64,000 bases of DNA from Stereum hirsutum FP-91666 SS1 (lineage: Eukaryota; Basidiomycota; Agaricomycetes; Russulales; Stereaceae). Made by a program: the position numbers and the translations under genes. The notes under the pieces are model-generated. The model was not told the DNA's origin. It did no database searches and was given only the letters and a program-made list of their open reading frames with translations. Shown piece after piece: positions 24,214 to 33,741 of this stretch (its first letter is position 1; every line of letters begins with the position of its first letter). The DNA lies in assembly GCF_000264905.1 (NCBI RefSeq), contig NW_006763142.1, forward strand, positions 1,042,597 through 1,106,596. The letters run 5' to 3'.

Positions 24214-26425
24214 CTAAGGTACAGTAGGGGACACGCCACTAAAAGCAAAGCTACTCGTGAACCGTTCAATCGTTCTCTCTCTTCGATAGTACGAATAACT
24301 TTTTGACGACTTCTTTCGAGTCAACGCGGAGAGCATCGTGGAACATTTGGTTCGTGATGAACTGTTCCACATTGCCGATCTTTGCTGCTGTATCCTGTGC
24401 CAACCCAAAGTCGACGTACATGTCCTCCATGTACCTGATATGCAAAGTCAGTCCTTCAATCAGTCGGTCAATGATGAAAAGGCGTACGTAGCGGCAGTGA
24501 CTTTCACTTCATTTTTTGCCAGTTGGTCCATATCGTAAAGCGGACCCCAAGACTCGTCCTTCGCGATAATCATCGCGGCTTCTTTCAATGGCCGAAGGTT
24601 ACTGTAATTATCAAACATGTCCGGGAAGATCTACGGAACCATTAGGCCTCGCCCTATGCTTGAATCAGCAAGGTACAGAGCTACTCACCATCTCGCCGTA
24701 AAAGTAGACGGGCACTATGTCAGCCAAGCATCTGACATGTTGCCATAAGAATTGAGGATGTTCGTTAACGACACGCTGCGCAGACCAATTCGATGCTTTC
24801 CTAGAGGTATCTGTGAGCCAACGAGTTTGAAAGGACGAACAAATCATTTCATTTACCTCTGACAGTAGATAGACTCATGCATAATCGCGTACAGCGGGTT
24901 GCCGTCGTAATCCTGCTTGCCCTGAATGATCTGCAGCGTTTTGTATGCAATAGATTTGAAGACGACAAGGTCATTGGATGCGCGAAACACGAGCTCTAGA
25001 CGTTGAAGAGCTATTGAGCGTGAAGGCGATCGTGAAAGACGTATACGCACGGTGTACGCGATCAATACCACCTACATGAGAGTCAGCTTGGTGAAACTTG
25101 TACAATGGAAGAATCAGGACCTACCCCGCATTCCGAAGTCGATTCCTAGCTGCTGCCAGCGGCTCGGTGTCAAGCGGCCATTGTTAGGAAGACGAACATC
25201 ATTTCGTTCGAGGTAAGACATAATATCCCGAACCTACTCAAAAGATAATTCAAGACGGCTTCCAGAAGGAACAAGGTGAAGGCACACACCCGCTTCACAT
25301 CCTGCGGATACTTGTGATAATACACTTGGTTCCTCTTTACGACTTTCTCTTTCAAAATGGACAACATCCCCGTGAGCATGTGGTGGCCGTTGCCGCAGAG
25401 ATTACGGTGGTAAGCTCACTGATCAATGCTTCATACACTAAGTCGGGGCTGTCAACCAGAGGGGCAAGACCGCCCGTAAGGAAGACCTCCTTCAGACCAT
25501 CGCTGTAGAAAGAAAGATAGTTGATTGCGCAGAATCCGCCAAAGCTTTGGCCCATAATGGTCCATTTCCGATCCTCGGGCTTTTCCTTATGACCCAACAA
25601 AGTCTGGCGGATAAGCTCGCAATCCTTCACTATAACCAGAAGGTCAGGTCACAAAACTTGCAGTCTCACCGATAGACGACTCAAGTTACTGACCAATGCT
25701 GTCCGCGCGAAAGTGTTTGAGATAGGCAGCTTTCTCGTCATCCGACTTCGACGCCAGCATGTCAGCCGAGATAGCCGTGCTCAAACCAGTCCCGCGTTGG
25801 TCAAGCCAGAGTGTCTGATTTAGATTCAGATTCACAGAGTACATGAAAATGCTGTACGATTGTGGCGTACCTGATAACCTTCAGAATGTATCTGCAGGTC
25901 GACGCATGAGATCTTGCTCGGAATCAGGTTGGTATGAGAATAACTTCACCTCGCCCGCGAAGCCGGAACTGCCTTGCAACCCGAGCTCAAATCCTGGCCC
26001 ACCTATAGAAAATTTTAGCATGGCGAATTCCCTCCCGAGGGGGTCTGTAACAAACCTTGAAGGAAGAGCACTGAGGTGAAAGGCCATGCCGATCACAACA
26101 TCTTTTTAGTATTTTGGGTGATCCCAGATGAGACAAGTAACAGGGCGCTCACAGTACGGCAGTTTCTCTTCGTCATCTTTCGTTTTCGCCTTGTTCCTAG
26201 GAATGAGGTTTCGCGCAAAGACTTGGATCTTCTCACCCTCTGGGTGCGAATGGTCGAGAGGAACCTCGAAAAATCGTTCTATGACCTTGATGTCGTCTAA
26301 CCCTCAGACACGTCTCCGTCAGTTCATTCAGGGCTCCGTGACAGTCTAAGAGACCAACCTTTGATGAAGTATGTCTCAAGGCTCCGAGTCTCCGTATTGT
26401 GCTCAAAAGTGGGCAGCTCAGTCAT
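24214..26425 (-). CDS. Proline iminopeptidase-like alpha/beta hydrolase
   Basis: This is a peptidase family S33-like alpha/beta hydrolase, expected to remove N-terminal proline from peptides. The start at 26425 gives MTELPTFEHNTETRSLETYF, followed by FEVPLDHSHPEGEKIQVFAR. The oxyanion motif region is GGPGFELGLQGSSGF, and the family hallmark LWLDQRGTGLS follows. The nucleophile elbow is WTIMGQSFGGFCAINY with Ser in G-Q-S-F-G-G. The remaining cap and core segments, including DPLDYGGNPLYAI-like YDGNPLYAIMHES and FPDMFDNYSNLRPL, match fungal homologues, and the catalytic His is probably within the last exon block. Many short introns are needed, one of only about 37 nt at 25913-25949. An upstream open segment (to 26914, MSGTSARHANGK...) might be a first coding exon or leader; I left it out because no splice join is convincing. 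Confidence 0.82.
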
Positions 26426-27157
26426 GATGCGCTGAGAGTTTAGAATCACAAGTGCACGGTCGTCGTTGAGAGGAAGAACGCTGAGGAAAGGCTTCGAATT
26501 CGTGTCTGTACGTTTATCTTTGCAATTCTGATACCTGTGAGCAGGACCCTGAAAGAAAAACTAAGAAACAACAGGGCAGTGGCGGCGCTGTCTCTTCGCG
26601 GGGTAGTTGTAGTCCTGGTCAAAGGTGAACCCAGAATCCCATCGATACGGGCCTTTTTGAAGCCCTAGATTGTCCACGATGGTTAACAAAGTATGTGGGA
26701 AAATCCGGTCGGGAGAGAGGCAAGAGAGAGGGCTTTTATCAAATGTTCGATACCTGAAATACACACCTGGGTAGCAGCGTGCAACATTCTCCTTGGAGAG
26801 CTTATGAACAGCACTATTGGTACTGGTGGTTGCTGGTGAAAGAAGACCTCGCTCAGTGAATCGTCGGAGAGTAAGTATCTTACCATTAGCGTGGCGAGCC
26901 GAGGTACCGGACATAGCCGGACATGGTACTTAGGTGGCCTTGATCTTGGGTGGACAATTATTTCATTCTTCGTTGTCCCCTGAAGCAGCCGGTAATATAC
27001 AGCGCAAAAAACAGTAGGTATACAACAAATACAGGGTAAAATTTCATTCCCACAATTTCCTCCTCACCTCTTTGTTAACTTCTCATTGCGCATAACATTC
27101 CTACAGAGGGCGCCCGAGTGACTCAGGCCATCCAATGAGGATGAAATCGAGTAACGC
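26426..27157. other. Intergenic region, possible extra 5' exon of the peptidase gene
   Basis: The minus strand up to 26914 has an open frame beginning MSGTSARHANG, followed at once by a good donor (GTAAGATAC). It could be an upstream exon of the hydrolase or its 5' untranslated leader. The remainder is the 3' flank of aldo/keto reductase copy 3. Confidence 0.35.
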
Positions 27158-29116
27158 TCAAGCAACTATTCCACCCTCTTTCATATTCCAGCCAAGCTGC
27201 GCATACGACCAGCCGAAGACTTTGCCCGGATCGACGGAGTGATATGCCAGAAGTGATCGATGCATCCCGTCATTCATGTGCAAAACCTCCAGCGCCTTAA
27301 CATCCGTCTGGTTGAGGCCGATGAGCTATATCAGGAAATACGTTCGGGATTTTTTCAGTGCACCGAACAGGGTGTGACAGAGGAAGGGAAAGAATATGAG
27401 GCGAACCGTAAGGTTAGCCTTCATACGGCCTTCATCCTCAGACTTCGGTATGACGACCGTCCCACGTTGGACGCCCCAGGAAAGGAGAACTTGGGCTGGT
27501 GTAGAGTTGTGCTTCTGTGCGATGGAAGTCACAGCGTCCGTGTTAAGAAGGAGAGGCATCTTCTGTTCTGCCTGTGTGGATGGCGCAGATGGACGACCTA
27601 AGATGTGGCGCCGGTGGCCAAGCAACCCTTAGTATTGAGGAGCATCGTGATGTCGGGGAGATTGCATACCGAGTGGCGAATAAGCAGTCAACAGAATGCC
27701 CTTCGATTCGCAAAATTGCTTGAGGTTAGTCTGAGGAAGACATGGGTGCATTTCTACTTGATTCGTAGCAGGGACAACTTTTGTACGCGGATCGTCCAGA
27801 AGCTGGGACAAAATCTTGATGGAAAAGTTGGAGACTCCGATAGACTTGACTTTTCCTGTCATGCAAGTGTTCCTTTATATATCCTTTAGAAGATTGTGCA
27901 GATGGATGAGATTACTATCAGTGGCCCCTCGTTCGGACAAACCGTCGTTCGGACAGTGCGAAAAACACACCCAATTCCCTATCGTTTCTCCCCGTTCAAG
28001 CTCTCATAAATCATGTTAAATCACCACTAGACCATCTGCGAAGTGATTTGAGTACAATAATGGCAGTGGGAGGTCGAATGGGGAGGGGGGTGTTTCGGAC
28101 ACTTTGGCGGGATCGGCTGTCCGATCGACGGTCCCACCCTCCGATCGACGACCTTTCTCTCGAGCAATTCACAACAAAATTGCATGGACATGTAGCTACA
28201 GTAGGGGGCATTGTGTGTGCAAAGTTTCATGGCAAGAGAACTTATACTGCGTGAGCTAGATTTTTTGCAGTCCGGATTGTCCGAACGAAGGGCCAGTGAT
28301 AGTACCTGTCTCGAGAAGTTTCTCCATCTCGATCCACGTGTCAACGATAGTAGGACTTTCGTCTGGAGCCAGCGTCCTTCCTGTGGCCTCGGCCTGAGCT
28401 GATCGACTTGACACGGCATATGAGAACTTGTAGCGTACCATTGATAACTGCATGTGGCCAATGCATGAGGTACATATCGACGTAGCCGCAGTTGAGCTTT
28501 ATAAGTGACTCTTCAAACGCTTCTCGCACCCGGTGATGATCACCATTGCTGAATTATTATCGGTGATCAATTCACGAAAACAAAACAGAGTAAACCCACC
28601 CGGGCTTAGTGGTGACGTAGAGCTGCGCGCGAGGTATTTCGGATTCTGCGATAGCTTCTCCTACCTTCTCTTCGTTTGCTATAGGGTCGACATGAATATC
28701 GCGATCGCAGAGCAGGGACACGGCGGAAGAACGTACCGTAGCCGCTGGCCTAGATCAATGGCCACCGAAAGTTTAGAACTTCATTGCTCAACTAAGATCC
28801 AGAGAGCACCATAATTTACCGTATCAAAGTGCCGATATCCAACCTAGATGTTCACAAGGGCGCTGGTCAGGCCTGTCACAAGACGGCCGAAGACAAACGA
28901 TCATACCGCCAGAGCCTTTCTGCACATATCCTTCACGCGTTCTCCACCACCAGGAGTACCCATCCAGCATCTGAGATGGATAATCATAAAGATGTCTCAA
29001 TCCCGAAACCTGAGCAGGAGACGGTCAGAGATCCAGACTAACCCCATGCCTATCGCTGGGATCGAGGTTCCGTCATTCAAGCGGAAAGATGGGACTTGTG
29101 GTGTCGCGCTAGTCAT
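27158..29116 (-). CDS. Aldo/keto reductase, copy 3
   Basis: This is a third member of the xylose-reductase-like family, on the opposite strand and about 11 kb from the tandem pair. The start at 29116 gives [20 protein letters not shown], and splicing restores [19 protein letters not shown]. The tetrad is present: Asp in VGYRHFDT, Tyr in ASGYA, Lys in LYVTTKP, His in YLMHWP. Later exons give [30 protein letters not shown] and [16 protein letters not shown], and the protein ends [20 protein letters not shown]. No stop or frameshift is seen. One intron (27856-28305, between LLETG and KVKSIGV) is absent from the tandem copies and contains a MITE-like insertion, raising it from about 60 to 450 nt. 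The gene start is only 161 bp from the divergent RNase P subunit gene. Confidence 0.93.
27915..28302. mobile_element. MITE-like element with terminal inverted repeats and TA duplication
   Basis: The ends at 27915-27940 and 28277-28302 are inverted repeats of about 26 bp with two mismatches (core words GGCCC and CGTTCGGACAA). They are bounded by TA on both sides (27913-27914 and 28303-28304). The element is 388 bp and has no transposase-like frame, so it would be non-autonomous, of the kind mobilised by Tc1/mariner-type or another TA-targeting transposase. Inside the left end the word CGTTCGGACA is repeated directly. It sits two bases into an intron of aldo/keto reductase copy 3. Confidence 0.85.
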
Positions 29117-29277
29117 CGTTGTGATATACGTCTGTCAGTATAGCCAACAAAGGTGTAGTGAGGGAATATTGTGTAGATGGAGATTGTGGTTCAACTTCAA
29201 GAGGATGTGAGTGGCACCGATTTAAATCGTCCGCACGCCACAACTTTCGCACCCAAACTTGCACCGCTACGGCCATC
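29117..29277. promoter_or_regulatory. Short bidirectional promoter, reductase copy 3 / RNase P subunit
   Basis: Only 161 bp separate the two divergent start codons, so the genes must share a promoter region. No clear TATA box is seen. The regulatory elements themselves are not identified. Confidence 0.5.
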
Positions 29278-30794
29278 ATGTACTTCGACCTCAATGTCCC
29301 CGTACCAATACCAGCGTCGTCCTCATCTGCGATAAATACCTCTAAAAAGGGCAAAGGAAAAGCTCAACAACAACAACAACAATCGAATCAAGCCTCTTCC
29401 GTGGTTTACTCTCCAGCACAGATTACCGCTCTCGAAGCGCGTATCGACCTCTTGGTTCATTGTCCGTTCTCTCCTTGCTCTTCAGTAGGAGATGCATATA
29501 CTGATGGAGTGGCTAGGATAGTAGGATATACTGTTCTTGCTCTTACGCAGACCGTGCACAAGAAAGTTGAACCGAAGACCTTCGTCAATGCCCTCGATGC
29601 GTTACTTGGTTCGGGCAACGAACGAAATAAGGGCAGAGGACAGTTGAAGGCGCGCGAAGGAATAGTCTTCCTCAAAAGATTGACCATAGTTCTTGATGAA
29701 GATAGTGAGAAGGGATTCGGGCTCGTACGTCTCCTTCAAAGCAATGCTGCTATATTACTGACAGCAACTTCCAGACGAACGCTAACGCGTCTTTCTTCGC
29801 GGCCTACGACCTCATCTCTCTTTTGCCAACAACGGAAGCTTCCCTCTCTCTGGCCTGTTTGACCCACACACTTCCCTCGCCTCTGACTGCACACATCATC
29901 TCCCTCCCTCTCACTCTTCCACGTCTTCCATTCCGTCTCAAGCATACAGTTGTCCGCACCGCCCTTCGAAACGGAGCCGTCTTCGAGATCAGTTATGGTG
30001 GAGCACTTGGTCATGAAGCAGACGCGTCATTTGGTCAGAGTGGAGGAGGTAGCGGGGAACCTGCGAAGAGGAATTGGTGGGCTGCTGCGAGAGAGGTCGT
30101 GAGAGTCACGAAGGGCAAGTCGGGAAGCCTAATCATTTCGAGTGGGGTGGCGAACGGGGTTGATCTGAGGGCACCAAGGGATGTAGGAAATTTGTGAGTT
30201 ATATGGGTCCCTCTTTGATCTTGGATTCTACGCTGACGGTCGCGGGTTGTATCCGTTTGCAGGGTCACATTTATTGGTCTAGCACAGAACGACGCTCACG
30301 ATGCCGCGACGAAGGCACCGAAATCAGTAGTGCTGCGAGCACGTAAGTTTTCCGTCTTGTTCCTCTGATAAGTTCTTGTCTCACTGTTGTTTTCTTTGGA
30401 TACTGCTTTTATAGAGACCCGTCGAACGTATCGTGCCGTCTTCTCGGAACCGGAAGTCGTCATTCCCGTCCAAATACAAGCAGAAACTGCGACCACCTCA
30501 ACCGACCCAGCGGCTGCAGATTCTGTCGTAGAAACAACTACCGCACCCACTGCTCAACCCGCTGGCTCAGTCACACCATCACAAGCGCCGCTTGCCGGCA
30601 ACGGAAAGAAAAGGTTACGCGAGGAACTGGAGGAAGCGGAGGTTGGTGCGGCAGAGGCATCGAATAGTGGGAAGAAGTCTGTCGTTATCTCAGGCGGTAA
30701 CGAGGGCAAACGGGATTCCTCGCAGGGCCCGAGTGCGAAAAAGAAAAAGAGAAAAACCAAAGGATCAGGACAGGAGGCTGGGCAGGCGAAGTGA
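29278..30794 (+). CDS. RPP1: RNase P/MRP protein subunit Rpp1/p30
   Basis: This is a protein component of nuclear RNase P and RNase MRP, needed for tRNA 5'-end and pre-rRNA processing. The start at 29278 gives the family N-terminus MYFDLNVPVP, and the body keeps the p30 pattern of a TIM-barrel-like fold: GYTVLALTQTVHKK, IVFLKRLTIVLD, NASFFAAYDLISLLP, FEISYGGAL, then SLIISSGVANGVDLRAPRDV and GNLVTFIGLAQNDAHDA followed by RTYRAVFSEP. Splicing at about 29726 (donor GTACGT) to TNANASFFAAYD restores the conserved block. Early on there is a short Gln run. The C-terminal extension is long, ending in a lysine-rich KKKKRKTK stretch that probably serves as a nuclear/nucleolar signal. It is divergent from aldo/keto reductase copy 3. 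Confidence 0.93.
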
Positions 30795-31224
30795 GCCTAT
30801 GCGTCAACGAAGGGCTCAAGATGAGCAGAGTGGACTTGTTTATTGTGCAATAGTCCTGGCATGTCATTTTCGGGGCCTTCTGAAGGATTATGTAGAGCTG
30901 CTATACAAGACACATATTTCTAGTTTGTCTGGAGGGAGCAGGCCACCCTTCGACTTCGAGTACGCCAGACTATAAGTTCCAGCAAGAATTCAAATGAGAT
31001 TTTGAATCTCCGCTGGCACAAATCAAAATTGCGCGTATTGTCAGAACCCTAACCTCACTCTTCCCGCTTTTCAAAGTCCAACCACAACGACGAGAGTGGC
31101 GTCCCGGTGTGGCCCACCTCCCCGTCCACTCATTCTTGATACAGATTCATCTAGTCAGTAGTCGTCCTACTTGGGGTATCGCTAACGTACTAATTTCATT
31201 AGCATCAACTACTAGAGTGCTATA
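30795..31224. other. Intergenic region
   Basis: This is the 3' flank of the RNase P subunit gene and promoter of the RRM-protein gene. No feature is recognised. Confidence 0.5.
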
Positions 31225-33171
31225 ATGCTGCACTCTACCGCTCGGTTGTCTAGGTCTACGTTCTCGTCGTCCGCTTTGACGTGGACGCGAACATCCAGGT
31301 TGGTTCTGTCAATGTTCTCAGACGGCTATTTCGATCGCCGTGTCTATGGTACTTTTGAGGACTTATCTGAACGATTACTCTTGAATAATTCCACTTATGT
31401 CTATGGGTACACATGGAATGGCGAGCTCGCATGCCATCCCTGGTGAGCTTTATTTCGACATGGCTCGCCTTTGGGTCACGCGCCATCTGGTCGAAGTATA
31501 TCGGGACAATCTATTTCTCTTAGTCTTGGCGTCTACCTCGAGTGGACGAGCTCTGGAGGATAACTCACCTCACGTCCTAACGGTCACGGTATGGTGGAGC
31601 GCGCAGGCAGAGTTTATGACGCTAGACACTCGTACCATCATATATTCGCCTAGACAGACCATTGGAGATGGTGGTGCGTTGTTTCAAAGGAGTATTGTCG
31701 AACTCGACGATACTGAGCGTACGTCCGAACGCAGTGCCGCTGTATGGCTCCTCCTTTGCTCTCCTGCTTTGGGTTGATATCGTTTATAACATGAATCTGA
31801 TATCTCTTTCTCAGCGGGCCATTATCGTCGACAGGACGTCGTTTCCTTCAAACACAGCGAAATCGTGCTCATACTACCTCCAACGTGCTTCATCAAGATT
31901 ATGAAGGCCTGCTAGACGCGCATCCATCTTTTTCTGGTACGGTAGCCCGCATACGCCTCTACTCTCATTATATCTGATTATTATCCAAACACAACTCAGC
32001 CGCAGGCCCATCTACCCTCCCAGCGCCAGTTCCCATCTCGACCTCGAACCCCACCACCGAACCCTCTACTCTCCAAGAACTCCAATCTGACCCCTGCACG
32101 ATCCATATAAACCACGTCGACTTTTCGCTCTCCGTCGAAGACCTCTCCGAAGCCTTCTCCATCTTCGGGCCCATCCGTCAGACCCTCATCCCCACCAACC
32201 CTCTCACCGATGCGCCCCTGGGCTATGCCTTCATAACCTTCCGTACCCCAGAAGCTGCATGGAGCGCAGCGCACCAGATGGACGGCAAACACTTGGGGAT
32301 AGGCAAGAATCCGAAGAGAAAATTGGAGGTTATGATGGCGAAGGAGGCGAAGGAGGCTAGGGAAGAGGTGAGGAATCCGAAGGGGAAGGTGTTGTGGCTA
32401 GGTAATCTGTGGGGAATAAGGAGAGAAGATGTGTGGGACATGGTCAAGCCCTTTGGAGCGGAGCAGGTCATGATGGGGATCGGGTGGAGTGGGAGGGATA
32501 AGGGGTTTGCGCATGTCAGGTTCCGAAACGTCGAGGATGCCACGGAGGCACTAAAGGCGTTGAACGGGCGGAAGTATATGGGGCAGCTGGTTAAGGCTGA
32601 CTATGCGATGGAGAATAGGGATGGGGCGGAGGCATTGGCACTGATGAGGGTCCACCCGAGTGACGAAATATGGGTAGGGAATTGTTGGGGCGCTAGTGTG
32701 CCGGAGGTTTTTGAGGCGTTTAAGAGGTTTAGGCCTGTGCATGTGAGGGTGGGGTCATGGAGGGATGAGAGGGCGAGGTGGCACACGAGTTTGAAGTTTG
32801 AGAGTATGGAGGATGCGAGGAGAGCGATGGAGGAAATGGAAGGAAAGGTACTTCTTAAGGAGCCTGTGGTGATTGGATATGCGGCAAGGTTGAAGAGGTG
32901 GCAGGAAGAGAAGGCGTGGTACGGGGGTAGGGCGGGTCTGAGGCTGGGCATTGAAGGTCAGAGAGGGAGGTGGAAGGGAGATGTCTTGGAGGCGAGGACG
33001 ATTGGTTCGCGCCGTGTTCGGCAAAAGAGTGGAGGGTATGGTCTCAAGCGGTCCTCAAGCTCGAGAAATACTAGGTCCATTAGCAGTAGATGGCGAAGTA
33101 GAGGGCTGGCCATGAGAGGAATAGGAAGCCGCGGAAAAAGAAATCAAAGCGTTTGTTTTTCTGATTCATAA
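31225..33171 (+). CDS. RNA-binding protein with three RRM domains
   Basis: The long last exon (about 32001-33171) encodes three RNA recognition motifs in a row. RRM1 has CTIHINHVDFSLSVEDLSEAF and LGYAFITFRTPEAA. RRM2 has VLWLGNLWGIRREDVWDMV (RNP2) and KGFAHVRFRNVEDA (RNP1). RRM3 has IWVGNCWGASVPEVFEAF and WHTSLKFESMEDARRAME. A basic Arg/Ser tail ends the protein. An exon just upstream (about 31815-31935) supplies GPLSSTGRRFLQTQRNRAHT and joins in frame. The proposed start at 31225 (MLHSTARLSRSTFSSSALTW) has the Arg/Ser/Thr composition of a mitochondrial targeting peptide, so an organellar RNA-binding role is possible. How the first exon connects to 31815 is unresolved; 31290-31810 has no clear coding path. 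Confidence is high for the RRM part and low for the 5' part. Confidence 0.8.
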
Positions 33172-33741
33172 CGCATATGCTATAATTTACTGATTCCTCT
33201 CCCCCAATATTCAGCGATCTCGACCGAAAAATACACGTACAAGCATCTTGACAAGGCCAAGGCCAACATACCACGATCCACTCCGAGGCTTCGTTCGAGA
33301 AGCTCACCCTTCGTCTCCTCCGTCTCAAAAGCTTGAATCAACTCCTCCAGCCTCGGAGGATCTTCACCAGGCCGTGCAAGGCGGAATATCCTCTTCCGTC
33401 GTCGATTCTGCGTCATCCCCACAGCACACTTCCCCTGCATTAGTCTTGCTCGAAAGGGTCTCATAATATGTATCTTTCGTGAAATTTGGGATCGGCGCTC
33501 TACATAATTGAAATACACATTAAACATATTGGTACTGTCCGCCAGCGAGCTCTGAAATCACGCAAGGGCTGAACGTTACAATTAATCGCAAACATGTGCC
33601 ACACATGTGAGGTGCCACTCAATGAACGCGCCGACGCGCCATTTTCAAATTTGCGCCACCAACGCGTCTTCTGCCACAAGACAACTTCAACGTCGACCAC
33701 CTCCACGATCACGTCCTCGTCCTCGTCCACAATCCTCAAAA
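33172..33741. other. Intergenic region
   Basis: This is the 3' flank of the RRM gene and promoter of NDC1. Open frames upstream of 33742 continue the NDC1 frame but have no motif. No RNA gene is seen. Confidence 0.45.
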
